A stretch of DNA of 40,744 nucleotides, taken from the NCBI GenBank assembly GCA_041675905.1, contig JBAYSX010000022.1, forward strand, positions 1-40,744, in the 5' to 3' direction. Shown here in pieces: positions 8,815-16,667 of the stretch. The translations under genes and the position numbers were made by a program. Source of the DNA: Sandaracinobacteroides sp041675905 (GTDB lineage: Bacteria; Pseudomonadota; Alphaproteobacteria; Sphingomonadales; Sphingomonadaceae). The notes beneath the pieces were generated by a model. That model was not told the DNA's origin. It ran no database searches and saw only the letters and a list, made by a program, of their open reading frames with translations. The number at the start of each line of letters is the position of its first letter. Within the stretch, counting starts at the first letter, position 1.

Positions 8815-10116
8815 TCAAACGGGCTCGTCGAGTTCACTGCGATCAATGAGATCGTTGTTGACCAGGTGGGTGCCGATAGTCATGCCGAAGACTTCGAAAT
8901 GATGAGCCACATCCTGCTGGCGTTCCATTGAATAGTCCCCGTCCAGCATCTCCTTGACAGCCTCGAAGGGACTCAGGAATTCAGCGGCGAACGCACGCTG
9001 AACCTTCTGTCTGTAGGTATCGGAACGCGTCGCTGGCCGCATGGGATCCTGCGTGGGATAGACAAGGGCGTCGCCCAGGAGTCGGGCCAGTTCAAAGCGG
9101 CGGCTGTTCTTCCACGGGGAACGCAGCATGACTCGACTGTGCTGAGCCGTTTCCGACAACGCAAAGGAAAGATCCAGCCTGCCTGCCGGGTTCCGGGGCG
9201 TTTCCAGTATGTTGCCGGGTGCACCGTACATCTGCGCAAGCTGCCCATCCGTTATGGGACGATCTGGTGCGATGTCTTCCTGTGCGCGCAGGGAGCGGGC
9301 CGCCCAGGCACCGATCCTCCATGCCGCGCCCAGATTCCGAGGCACCTCGCCTTGAAAGAGAACCTGATCCTGCGCACAGGTGACGACCCCCTGCTCGCGA
9401 CCGATGTTCAGAAGCCAGGCTATGTCAGGCACAGGCTGCCCTGGAAGGCGATTCGCCGCGATCTCCTCGAGCGCCGCCTCTCCGGCAGTTTCGATCTCGT
9501 CCAGAAATCGCTTCAGCAAGGCGATGTCCATCTCGTCGGGATCCTCGCCAAGCAGGGCTTCCAGCTTGCGCTGCCGCCGCAGGTACGGGTCTTGTCGCTC
9601 CTCGGTCACGGACCGCCAGATGTCGCGCAGGTTACTTTCCCTGACTTGGCGGTCCTGCAACCGTTGCAGGACCGCAGCGACGAACAGGTCGACCTCGCTT
9701 TCGAACTCGGCGGCAGGAATGACGCTCACGCCATCATTGATGTACCGATATGGCGTTCGCGCCCGTTCCGGAGTGGCCCGGGAAATCAGCGTGATGCTTT
9801 CCCCATCCGAAACCACATGGATGTTCGGCCAAATATAGCCGCCGCCAATGCTGGCCATCGAATGCGACAGTTCCCATTCGAGTGAAGCCCTCCGCGGCTC
9901 CCAGCGCAGTCGCCACCAGTTCCATGCCAGCCATTCGGCGAGGTGGTAAGCGGACAGGTAGGGCGCTTCGCGGACACTTTGCAGAATGCGATCATGTCCA
10001 GCCGTCAGCCACGTGCCATAGGCGCGCACACCGAGCGTGGCAAAGCCGGCGCACTCCTGGGGCGAGCCTTCTTCCAGTGCAGCCCAGTCGGCATTTATGG
10101 ACCAACGTTCGGACAT
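8815..10116 (-). CDS. Degenerate ImmA/IrrE-like protein, no HExxH
   Basis: 433 residues. The frame is open further upstream, but the ATG at 10116 has a GGAAGGAA Shine-Dalgarno and overlaps the preceding gene by 22 nt, so the two are an operon. The C-terminal third resembles ImmA/IrrE metallopeptidases: a helix RRFELARLLGDALVY where active members have RRFTLAHELGH, then RAFAAEFLSPFEAV, then HHFEVFGMTIGTHLVNN. The zinc-binding HExxH is absent (ARLLGD instead), so a peptidase activity is unlikely. The N-terminal two thirds (Trp-rich helix AEWLAWNWWRLRWEPRR, then acidic helices) are not recognised. It lies within a repeat-bounded insert, divergent from a papain-like gene. It could be a sensor, an immunity protein or a regulatory pseudo-enzyme. 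Confidence 0.65.
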   Translation of the reverse strand: MSERWSINADWAALEEGSPQECAGFATLGVRAYGTWLTAGHDRILQSVREAPYLSAYHLAEWLAWNWWRLRWEPRRASLEWELSHSMASIGGGYIWPNIHVVSDGESITLISRATPERARTPYRYINDGVSVIPAAEFESEVDLFVAAVLQRLQDRQVRESNLRDIWRSVTEERQDPYLRRQRKLEALLGEDPDEMDIALLKRFLDEIETAGEAALEEIAANRLPGQPVPDIAWLLNIGREQGVVTCAQDQVLFQGEVPRNLGAAWRIGAWAARSLRAQEDIAPDRPITDGQLAQMYGAPGNILETPRNPAGRLDLSFALSETAQHSRVMLRSPWKNSRRFELARLLGDALVYPTQDPMRPATRSDTYRQKVQRAFAAEFLSPFEAVKEMLDGDYSMERQQDVAHHFEVFGMTIGTHLVNNDLIDRSELDEPV

Positions 10117-10541
10117 CTTTCCTTCCAGACAGACAGCACGTACTCGCGCATGGCATCCTCGTCTTCGAGCGGGTACCCGTGGTACGAGCCCGCTCCATGG
10201 CGATCGGTCTTGGCTTCGAACACCTCGCCGGTTCCTGACACGCTCCAGATGAACTTCGGAAACCCATCGGGCTGAGGCTCGCTGAACAAGCCACATTGAA
10301 TGCCATGGGTTACGAGCGCCGTCGCCTCGGACGGCGGAATAGTCCGACCCATGTCGCACACCGACTTGTTCGGACGAGGCTCAGGGCGCGGAAACCCGTA
10401 AGCCACCGGATTGCGCTTGTGATGGGCACTGCCGACATAGCGTACGCCGTGCGTCAACCGGTCCAGCGCCTGAGCGCTCAGGCGTCCTGGCGGAGCAATG
10501 CGGCGTTTGGGATTGTTCCCCTGACGTTTGCCTGTTCCCAT
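10095..10541 (-). CDS. Unknown small protein, partner of pseudo-ImmA gene
   Basis: 148-residue soluble protein with no signal peptide or membrane segment. Notable conserved-looking patches are YVGSAHHKRNPVAYGFPRP (about 35-53), then PRPNKSVCD, GFPKFIWSVSGTGEVFEAK and GSYHGYPLEDED. The His/Lys/Tyr-rich patches and the GxYHGYPL element could form an active site or nucleic-acid surface, but I do not recognise the family. The 22-nt overlap with the downstream pseudo-ImmA start implies co-translation and that the two products work together. No strong Shine-Dalgarno at the ATG. Roles as toxin, nuclease or adaptor are all open. Confidence 0.6.
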   Translation of the reverse strand: MGTGKRQGNNPKRRIAPPGRLSAQALDRLTHGVRYVGSAHHKRNPVAYGFPRPEPRPNKSVCDMGRTIPPSEATALVTHGIQCGLFSEPQPDGFPKFIWSVSGTGEVFEAKTDRHGAGSYHGYPLEDEDAMREYVLSVWKERCPNVGP

Positions 10542-10873
10542 GAAAATACGTGCCCGATTGTTAGCCCTTGATTGCCAGTACGCAACTTTCCTGAAATCTT
10601 CTCATGGCCGCAAGCCCTTCTACCCCTTCCTGGCGACAGCCAGACGTCATAGCGGGCTGAAGAAGCTTCGGCCCGCCACTTGTCGTCGCGCGTAGGCCAA
10701 TGGGAACGAGTCCGACTCGTTGGCATAGACACATCGGCAAGAATGAACCGAACTGGAACACAACGGAATCCTCCAACTGGACGATGTGCCTCAATGCAGA
10801 TCAAATGGGAGACGCGAGGAATGCAACGCGCCCGATCCCGATTAGTGCGATAAGCCACCCGAAGGGGGCTCCA
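10542..10873. promoter_or_regulatory. Divergent intergenic region of inserted module
   Basis: 332 bp separating the leftward pseudo-ImmA operon from the rightward papain-like gene. It should hold both promoters. GAAGGGGG at 10861-10868 is a good Shine-Dalgarno for the rightward ATG. Short frames on the minus strand (for example KLLQPAMTSGCRQEGVEG near 10600) have some coding flavour and may be debris, but no family was recognised and no clear operator or hairpin was seen. Confidence 0.3.
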
Positions 10874-12589
10874 ATGACTGACGATCAGTTTCAGTACAAG
10901 CGCATAACGCAGCGAGACGCACCATCAGCTTCGTCGCTGCGCACGGGTGATTTCCTATGGCCGAAATCTCCCCATCAGTACGTCCCCTATCGGGGCGGAG
11001 CAGCTGCCGATCCAATCATTGATGCACTGCGATGGGAAGAAGGACGGGTCCGCTACTTGTCGCAAGAGACTAGCGACGACGAACTTCGAACTCTCAGTTT
11101 TGCGGACTTCCATGCACGTTACGTGGGCGATCCGGATGTTTCGCCGAAGGGCGATCGCCTGAATGTGGCAAATCCAACCACTGAACTATATGTAGGCCAT
11201 GTAGCGCTAGTTCTGGTTGAAGACGGCAGCCCACACGTTATAGAAGCGCTTTACGAACAAGGCGTCACAATACGCCCTTATGAGCAATGGCTAACGGAAC
11301 GACCGACAGCGGTTGTCTGGCATGCTCGCCTCAGGAACGCCGAGGAGAAAGACTGCCTTGCCCTCGCTCGCGCAGCGACTGCACAGTTGGGCAAACCGTT
11401 TCACTTCTTCAATTTCGACCTACTGGACGACCGGGGTTTCTATTGCTCAAAACTGTGCTGGTACGCGGTGTGGGTAGCAGTGGGGAGATCTCTGGACGGA
11501 AACAACGAGTCGAAACGAAACTTCTGGTTCTCTCCCAAGCAAATGATGCGAAGCAATGAATTAACCATCCTGCACTCCCCCGCCGAGTACTCGCTTACAG
11601 ATCAAGAAAGCGCGTTTCACGTGGACCACGTTGATCTTGATATGCATCCGACCGGCGTCGACCCCACCACAGTCGCCCAAATCGTAGCAAGTGTGATCGG
11701 AACCATAAGCGACAGCAATTTTCGCCAGAACTACGAACATAGCGCTAAAATTCAGAACGACAAGCTTATGGCGATCGAACGAAAACTGGACGAAATACTG
11801 GACAGACTTCGTGAATTGCCGGAAATTCTGGAGCAGATGCTCAACAAGAGCTTTCGAGAGGAACTAACTAACTGCATTCAAGCGAGAAGGAAGGATCTGG
11901 CAGACCTCGAAGCTGGCATAAGAGATCACCGGAAAGTATCCCGTGGAAAACGGAAGGATTTCTTGACCATAGCGAATGCTGTTAAGCTCATCGCCTATCA
12001 GCTAATGTCGCATGGCCCTGCAGGTTACATCGGCATCGCTCATGCGGCATGTATAATCCTACGTTGCTTTCTCGTAGGCAGACCTAATCAAGACACAATA
12101 AAAAGTGTCGCGGGTCATTTTGTTGACTACTTCGATGATTCGGCTAAATCACTCGAATCGAGGGCTACACGCGACACACAGGAGGCGGACACAGTGGAGA
12201 TCCAAGCCCGCGCATTCGGCTCTCCCATAATGCTCGGTGAAGGACTGGATTTCAATCGAAGCGCATATTATTACGCCTACTTGCGTCCCAGTGGAGGGCC
12301 TCCATGGCTCTATGAGCAATCGCTATTCAAAATCGATTCCGTGCCACCATCCGGTGTTCACAGATATCCAGCCTTCTATACAAGCCCGAACTGCGGAGAG
12401 GAACAAGCCAAGCGTCATTTGAAGGATGTGATCGTACATATAAATACGCTGCTCGCTTCTGCGCATCAACTTCGTCGTCGAGCAGAGATTGCTGAGGAAG
12501 AGCGTCGAGAAATCACTATTATTGGCAATGCCATCAGGAAATGGCTGTCCGAAACGGCGCAGACGCTTGATGCGGACCTGCCAGCGTGA
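10874..12589 (+). CDS. YiiX/YaeF-like permuted papain domain with long helical C-terminus
   Basis: 571 residues from the ATG at 10874 (Shine-Dalgarno GAAGGGGG). The N-terminal 200 residues fit the permuted papain-like (NlpC/P60 superfamily, C92/YiiX) fold. They contain LRTGDFLWPK, the catalytic-His strand VGHVALVLVEDG, HVIEALYEQGVTIRPYEQW, and GFYCSKLCWYAV with the candidate nucleophile Cys. Such enzymes hydrolyse amide or acyl bonds of peptides, peptidoglycan or lipids. The rest is predicted helical, with a coiled-coil-like stretch (MAIERKLDEILDRLRELPEI) and a mildly hydrophobic segment (YIGIAHAACIILRCFLVG). No signal peptide, so cytoplasmic action is expected. Visibly lower in G+C than the flanks and bounded by direct repeats, so probably acquired. 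An effector or toxin role is inference. Confidence 0.6.
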   Translation: MTDDQFQYKRITQRDAPSASSLRTGDFLWPKSPHQYVPYRGGAAADPIIDALRWEEGRVRYLSQETSDDELRTLSFADFHARYVGDPDVSPKGDRLNVANPTTELYVGHVALVLVEDGSPHVIEALYEQGVTIRPYEQWLTERPTAVVWHARLRNAEEKDCLALARAATAQLGKPFHFFNFDLLDDRGFYCSKLCWYAVWVAVGRSLDGNNESKRNFWFSPKQMMRSNELTILHSPAEYSLTDQESAFHVDHVDLDMHPTGVDPTTVAQIVASVIGTISDSNFRQNYEHSAKIQNDKLMAIERKLDEILDRLRELPEILEQMLNKSFREELTNCIQARRKDLADLEAGIRDHRKVSRGKRKDFLTIANAVKLIAYQLMSHGPAGYIGIAHAACIILRCFLVGRPNQDTIKSVAGHFVDYFDDSAKSLESRATRDTQEADTVEIQARAFGSPIMLGEGLDFNRSAYYYAYLRPSGGPPWLYEQSLFKIDSVPPSGVHRYPAFYTSPNCGEEQAKRHLKDVIVHINTLLASAHQLRRRAEIAEEERREITIIGNAIRKWLSETAQTLDADLPA

Positions 12590-12593
12590 CGCA

Positions 12594-12688
12594 TGTCGGG
12601 CCGCGGCCGGTGCAGGCGGAACCATGCGCGGCCCCAGAACTGCACCGGCTTCAGCCAGCGCAGAGTGTGCCAGAGCCGCGCGGCACGC
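12594..12688. repeat. Direct repeat copy B (95 bp), right boundary of inserted module
   Basis: 94/95 match to 8531-8625 in the same orientation, starting five bases after the stop codon of the papain-like gene. See copy A. Confidence 0.95.
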
Positions 12689-12705
12689 CCGACGCCGCCC
12701 TTCAT
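12594..12705 (-). pseudogene. 5' fragment of a heparinase-family gene
   Basis: A minus-strand ATG at 12705 starts MKGGVGRAARLWHTLRWLKP, identical from RAARLW onward (about 30 residues) to residues 11-41 of the intact heparinase. The next residues read into the antisense of the papain-like gene. The first six residues differ from the intact copy (MTEATERGFA). This is a truncated 5' end left by, or used in, the insertion or recombination that placed the 4-kb module here. Confidence 0.85.
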
Positions 12706-12788
12706 CGCGTCAGGCTGGTTCACTGTGTGGTTTCCCGGCAATCAACCTCGGGTGCTGCTCGCCGAAGCCCAAAGGCCGAACGCACCGG

Positions 12789-13001
12789 TCAGGCGTCGAC
12801 GCTAACGATCTGACTCGTCGACCTGGGTTCGGGAGCGTGCTGTCCGTGTGCGCGCAAGCCTTCGATGTGGAACTCGATCGCTTCCTGGATCAGCGTTCCC
12901 ACTTCTTCGTGGGATTCACCAACGGCCACGCATCCGGGCAAGTCAGGCACATACGCCCCGTAGCTGTTCGGTCCGCGTTCGATGACGACAAGATACTGCA
13001 T
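12789..13001 (-). CDS. hicB: HicB-like antitoxin
   Basis: 70-residue protein with the HicB/UPF0150 core: MQYLVVIERGPNSYGAYVPD, LPGCVAVGESHEEVGTLIQE and a helix EAIEFHIEGLRAHG. The family antagonises the HicA mRNA interferase by covering its active site. The C-terminus ends in VSVDA rather than extending into a DNA-binding domain. It sits immediately downstream of a hicA relic and the wecB epimerase on the same strand, so it may be carried along by the polysaccharide operon. Start at ATG 13001 gives the family-typical N-terminus. It looks intact although its toxin is not. Confidence 0.8.
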   Translation of the reverse strand: MQYLVVIERGPNSYGAYVPDLPGCVAVGESHEEVGTLIQEAIEFHIEGLRAHGQHAPEPRSTSQIVSVDA

Positions 13002-13009
13002 CCTGGACC

Positions 13010-13067
13010 TCACTTCTTCAGACCCGCTTGCTTGAGTATGTTCCTTAGATGGGATTTTGGGGCTCAT
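13010..13067 (-). pseudogene. hicA relic with internal deletion
   Basis: ATG at 13067 (overlapping the wecB stop) begins MSPKIPS, like HicA N-termini. After a frame change the same 58 bp reads RNILKQAGLKK and a TGA at 13010, like the HicA C-terminal helix (LRNILKQAG). The central double-stranded-RNA-binding-like core, with the catalytic His, is missing. The toxin of this pair is therefore dead. Read from sequence; assignment rests on family memory of HicA ends. Confidence 0.55.
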
Positions 13068-14212
13068 CCGTTCGACCGACTCCCGACCAACAGCCCCTCC
13101 AGCGCCGCCACGATCCGCTCCCCCGTCCGCCCATCCCACAGGGGCGGAACCGCCCCCTTCTTCCACTGCCCATCGAACAGGCGATCCAGTACGGGCGCAA
13201 TCCTGGCCGGGTCGGTCCCGACCAGTTCGTTGGTGCCGAGCGTGATCGTCTCGGGCCGCTCGGTCGAATCGCGCAGGGTGACGCAGGGTACCCCCATCAC
13301 CGTGGTTTCCTCGGTGATACCGCCGGAATCGGTGATCACACCGAAAGCGTGCTTCACGAGCCAGTTGAACTCCAGGTAGGGCTGCGGGTCCACCAGGTGC
13401 AGGCTGGGCGGCACCGCCGAACCGCCATCGAGCTCGCGCAGGGTCTTGGCCGTTCGCGGATGGACCGGGAACACCACCGGCATGCCGCGCGTCGCCTCGG
13501 CGATCGCTGCAAGCATGCGCACGAAGCCGTCCTGCGAATCCACATTGGCGGGCCGGTGCAGGGTGGTGACGAAATAGCGCCCCGGCTCCAGGCCGAGCTC
13601 GTCCCGGAACGACGGCGGTCGCAGCCGGTCCATGTTGGCGAGCAAGGTATCGATCATGGTGTTGCCGACGAAGAAGATGCGCTCGTCCGACACGCCGGCC
13701 CGGCGCAGGTTCTCGTTGGCGACTTCGCTGGTGGTGAAGAACCAGTTGGTGATGGCGTCGGTCGCCATCCGGTTGATCTCCTCCGGCATCGACCAGTCCC
13801 CCGAGCGGATGCCGCCTTCCACATGAGCCACCGGAATCCGCAGCTTCTGCGCGGCGATCGCGCAGGCCATGGTGGAGGTCACATCGCCCACCACCAGGCA
13901 CAGGGCGCTCGGTTTTTCCAGCAGCAGCTTCTCGTAGCGAACCATGATCGCCGCGGTCTGCTCGGCCTGGGTGCCGGAGCCGACCTCGAGGTTGACATCG
14001 GGCGCCGGAATGCCGAGCTGCTCGAAGAAATCCCCCGACATGCGGGCATCGTAGTGCTGGCCGGTATGCACCAGACGATAGCGCAGCGAGCCGCCTTCAG
14101 CGGTACGAGCCCGCATCGCACGAATGATCGGCGCGATCTTCATGAAGTTGGGGCGCGCGCCGGCGATGATGTCGATCAGCGTCGGCGAATGAGCATTCTT
14201 GTCGGTGGTCAC
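13064..14212 (-). CDS. wecB: UDP-N-acetylglucosamine 2-epimerase (non-hydrolysing)
   Basis: 382 residues converting UDP-GlcNAc to UDP-ManNAc, a precursor for ManNAc- or ManNAcA-containing polymers. Diagnostic motifs: IIAGARPNFMKIAPIIRAM at the N-terminus, HTGQHYD, VVGDVTSTMACAIAA (catalytic Asp), VAHVEGGIRSGD (Glu), MPEEINRMATDAI (Glu), TLHRPANVD (His) and FGVITDSGGITEETTVMGVP. Length is normal. Start is a GTG at 14212 whose GTGA overlaps the stop of the upstream antitoxin-like gene; its own stop overlaps the hicA relic start. No dedicated UDP-ManNAc dehydrogenase (WecC) is seen in the window. Confidence 0.93.
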   Translation of the reverse strand: MTTDKNAHSPTLIDIIAGARPNFMKIAPIIRAMRARTAEGGSLRYRLVHTGQHYDARMSGDFFEQLGIPAPDVNLEVGSGTQAEQTAAIMVRYEKLLLEKPSALCLVVGDVTSTMACAIAAQKLRIPVAHVEGGIRSGDWSMPEEINRMATDAITNWFFTTSEVANENLRRAGVSDERIFFVGNTMIDTLLANMDRLRPPSFRDELGLEPGRYFVTTLHRPANVDSQDGFVRMLAAIAEATRGMPVVFPVHPRTAKTLRELDGGSAVPPSLHLVDPQPYLEFNWLVKHAFGVITDSGGITEETTVMGVPCVTLRDSTERPETITLGTNELVGTDPARIAPVLDRLFDGQWKKGAVPPLWDGRTGERIVAALEGLLVGSRSNG

Positions 14213-14634
14213 CGCTTACCGTCCTGTGTCATCGTTGTCTCTTCATTGGCAAGGTTTCCAGCCCGATCGGTCATCGCATTGATGATGTACTTGCGCAGTC
14301 GTTCGTATCGCCCGAGTCGGATCATGTCCCGCGGCGACACGTCGCCCAGGATCGGGTTGCGAGCACGAAACCAGGCAACGGTTTTCTCGATGTCGCCGTC
14401 GAAAACCTCCGCCACCATGTTGATGGTGTTCGCAATTTCCTCGAGCCGGTCGCGAACTTGCCCGGGAATGGCATCGTCATATCGAACCGACTTCACGGAA
14501 ACCGATGCGAGGCGAGAGACGTCCTCCTTGTTGAGGCCGAGCACCGTCGGAACCCGTTTGGGGTCGAACGAGAAGCCTCGACCGAACTGGAGGTAATCGT
14601 TCGGCACTGAATCGAAGAGCCCCGGACCCGGCAT
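14209..14634 (-). CDS. MbcA/ParS (DUF2384)-type antitoxin-like HTH protein
   Basis: 141 residues from ATG 14634, which has a GTGAGG Shine-Dalgarno. An N-terminal HTH-like segment (VLGLNKEDVSRLASVSVKSV, about 30-50) is followed by helices (IPGQVRDRLEEIANTINMVA) and a C-terminal block, EKTVAWFRARNPILGDVSPR DMIRLGR, resembling the toxin-binding domain of Xre/MbcA/ParS antitoxins that pair with RES-domain NAD-degrading toxins. No RES toxin is adjacent; the downstream neighbour is wecB, overlapping by four bases. It may be an orphan antitoxin now functioning as a regulator, or a passenger. The upstream frame to 14724 is open but unlikely to be translated. Confidence 0.7.
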   Translation of the reverse strand: MPGPGLFDSVPNDYLQFGRGFSFDPKRVPTVLGLNKEDVSRLASVSVKSVRYDDAIPGQVRDRLEEIANTINMVAEVFDGDIEKTVAWFRARNPILGDVSPRDMIRLGRYERLRKYIINAMTDRAGNLANEETTMTQDGKR

Positions 14635-14888
14635 CGCAACCTCACTGTGGTCCAACCTATGGCACGGGCGGAACGAACATGTCTTAACCGCGATTGGACC
14701 ACTGACAAGACACGAAGTGACCAACTATACACCAAGCTGTAGCGGATCCTCAGGCACTGGGTGATGTGTCCTTTCTGTGTAGCCATTCGACGTGTTCGCC
14801 TCCCGGACGCCTCCTGCTAGACTTGCGCAAGGGGGTGTACTGGCTTCCGAGGCAGCGAACATACCGGCAGTCCTGGCGAATAGGGAAC

Positions 14889-15311
14889 ATGGCCTCGAGA
14901 CAAGACCTGGCAGGCTCCGCACGTCGTCACCTGGATGCGGCAACATACCTGCATGACGACAGGAAACCAGGCAGATCTCGCGGGAACAAGGCTGTCGCGG
15001 GTTATCTTTACGGACTGGCCGGGGAGCTCGCGTTGAAGCAGATGATGCGCCGCAGCGGCATGCATCCGCTTCCCGAGAATGAGCGCCGGAACGATCCGTT
15101 CTACGCCCATTTCCCGCATCTCAAGACGCTGCTTCTCGATCAGGTCTCCGGGAGACGAGACGGCGAGCTACGGTCGATCGCATCCCGGTCCGAACTTTTC
15201 CAGCATTGGACCATCGAAATACGATACGCAGCGACCGCGACCATCGATGCCGTCCATACGAATAGATGGAAGGAGCAAGCCGAGGATCTCGTTTCCCGGA
15301 TGGACAGGTAG
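14889..15311 (+). CDS. HEPN-like small protein, first gene of KGGVGR trio
   Basis: 140 residues from ATG 14889. All-helical layout: an N-terminal helix ARRHLDAATYLHDD, a central AGYLYGLAGELALKQMMRRS that resembles the second helix of HEPN domains, and a C-terminal HWTIEIRYAATATIDAVH then RWKEQAEDLVSRM. The catalytic Rx4-6H motif of HEPN ribonucleases is not obvious (the nearest Arg and His are ten residues apart), so it may be a non-catalytic HEPN fold or another helical family. A weak GGGA lies three bases before the start; the frame is open to 14766. Nine bases separate it from the ATPase gene, implying one transcript. Confidence 0.6.
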   Translation: MASRQDLAGSARRHLDAATYLHDDRKPGRSRGNKAVAGYLYGLAGELALKQMMRRSGMHPLPENERRNDPFYAHFPHLKTLLLDQVSGRRDGELRSIASRSELFQHWTIEIRYAATATIDAVHTNRWKEQAEDLVSRMDR

Positions 15312-15320
15312 GATTTCGCG

Positions 15321-16667
15321 ATGTCGACCATCTTCTTCGACGATTCGCTCGCCGCACTGGCGAGCATCATTGTCGAGCAGCTTGGTAACGACACCCTGAG
15401 AAGAGGTGTCGTTCTGCGCGATGCATCGGGCTTTCTCACGTTCGTCAGCCCGGACCCCGCTCCCTCGGAGCGCGTTCGCACGGAAATTGCCGCGAGTGTC
15501 GCCGACGCTCTCGGCGCATATGCCCGAATGGATCGACCCGTTGCATTCGCCGACGATCCCGGCGCCGCTCGGCTATTGAACGACCCCGACATCCTGTTCG
15601 TCACGGTCGGTCAGCATCAGTGCAGAGTGATCGATCGACGCATTGTCGGCTCGGCCTGGCTCGGCAGGCCTCGCGACCGTGCCACCGGCGCTCCCAGAGT
15701 CGTTTTCGCCAGCATCAAGGGCGGCGTCGGTCGCTCGACCGCACTCGCGATCACCGCATCCGACCTGGCGGACCGAGGGCGCAACGTGCTCGCTGTCGAT
15801 CTCGATCTGGAAGCGCCGGGAGTCGGCGAATTCCTGCTGACGGAAGAGCGCATGCCTCGTTTCGGCGTCGTCGACTACCTGGTGGAGAACGCAATAGGGG
15901 GGATTCCGGACAAGCTCCTCGAGTCCTTCGTCGGCACCAGTGCCCTTACCCATGGCGAGGGCGGGCGGGTCGACGTGCTGCCCGCACTCGGCTCGGTATC
16001 CCGGGCCAACCCCGGAAACGTCATGGCGAAGATCTCCCGGGCCATGATCGAGGACATTTCTCCAGCGGGCGATCGCATTTCCGTCAGCGACCAGATTTCG
16101 ACGATGATCGATCGCATATCGGGCTTGTCCCAATATGACATCGTCCTGATCGACAGCCGCGCGGGGCTGGCCGAACTCGCCGCTCCCGCGGTGCTGGGCC
16201 TCGGCGCCCTGGTGTTGCTCTTCGGCACCGCCCAGCGCCAGACCATCGCAGGCTACCGGACACTGTTCGCCGCGCTCGGTCTTCTCGCGACACGCGATCT
16301 TGCGGCTGGACGATCCGCAGACTGGCGCCTGCTGATCAAGCCCGTCTATGCGAAAGCGAGCCTCGATCCTCAGACGAGCGGCAGACACCGGGAAGACCTC
16401 TACGACGTATTCGCCGAGGAGCTGTACGACTCGATCGAAGGCCCGGATGTTCCGGCGAATTCGATCAACTTCCCGCCGGATGACCGGGATGCTCCCCACT
16501 CGCCGCTTATGATCCCGTTCAGCTCGCATTTCATCGATTTCGATCCGCTCGTGCATCGCGACCATCTCGCAAAGCCGTTTTACGAACAAACCTTTCGACC
16601 CTTCCTCGATCAACTCGATCGGCTGATCTCGGAGTATCTGAAGATCCCGGAACAACCATCGCAATGA
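15321..16667 (+). CDS. ParA/MinD-type ATPase with KGGVGR variant Walker motif
   Basis: 448 residues. The first 115 or so form a distinct domain ending VIDRRIVGSAWL. The ATPase starts at VVFASIKGGVGRSTAL (Lys133-Thr140), a deviant Walker A with Arg where ParA has Lys-Thr. It has Walker A' VDLDLEAPGVGEFLL (Asp160, Asp162) and Walker B IVLIDSRAGLAEL (Asp278), then LFGTAQRQTIAGYRTLFAAL. The N-terminal signature Lys of the deviant Walker motif (K133) is kept. The C-terminal region includes DAPHSPLMIPF and FYEQTFRPFLDQLD. To my recollection this matches the family named KGGVGR-motif variant AAA ATPase, for which I know no established function. The stop overlaps the next start (ATGA). Confidence 0.75.
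   Translation: MSTIFFDDSLAALASIIVEQLGNDTLRRGVVLRDASGFLTFVSPDPAPSERVRTEIAASVADALGAYARMDRPVAFADDPGAARLLNDPDILFVTVGQHQCRVIDRRIVGSAWLGRPRDRATGAPRVVFASIKGGVGRSTALAITASDLADRGRNVLAVDLDLEAPGVGEFLLTEERMPRFGVVDYLVENAIGGIPDKLLESFVGTSALTHGEGGRVDVLPALGSVSRANPGNVMAKISRAMIEDISPAGDRISVSDQISTMIDRISGLSQYDIVLIDSRAGLAELAAPAVLGLGALVLLFGTAQRQTIAGYRTLFAALGLLATRDLAAGRSADWRLLIKPVYAKASLDPQTSGRHREDLYDVFAEELYDSIEGPDVPANSINFPPDDRDAPHSPLMIPFSSHFIDFDPLVHRDHLAKPFYEQTFRPFLDQLDRLISEYLKIPEQPSQ

Noticed and set aside
8531..12688. Classical insertion sequence or composite transposon bounded by the 95-bp repeats
   Set aside because: No transposase, no terminal inverted repeats and the repeats are coding sequence of heparinase, so recombination or gene-regenerating insertion fits better.
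12489..13379. 296-codon plus-strand frame crossing repeat copy B and hicB
   Set aside because: It is antisense to the heparinase fragment, hicB and wecB and shows no domain.
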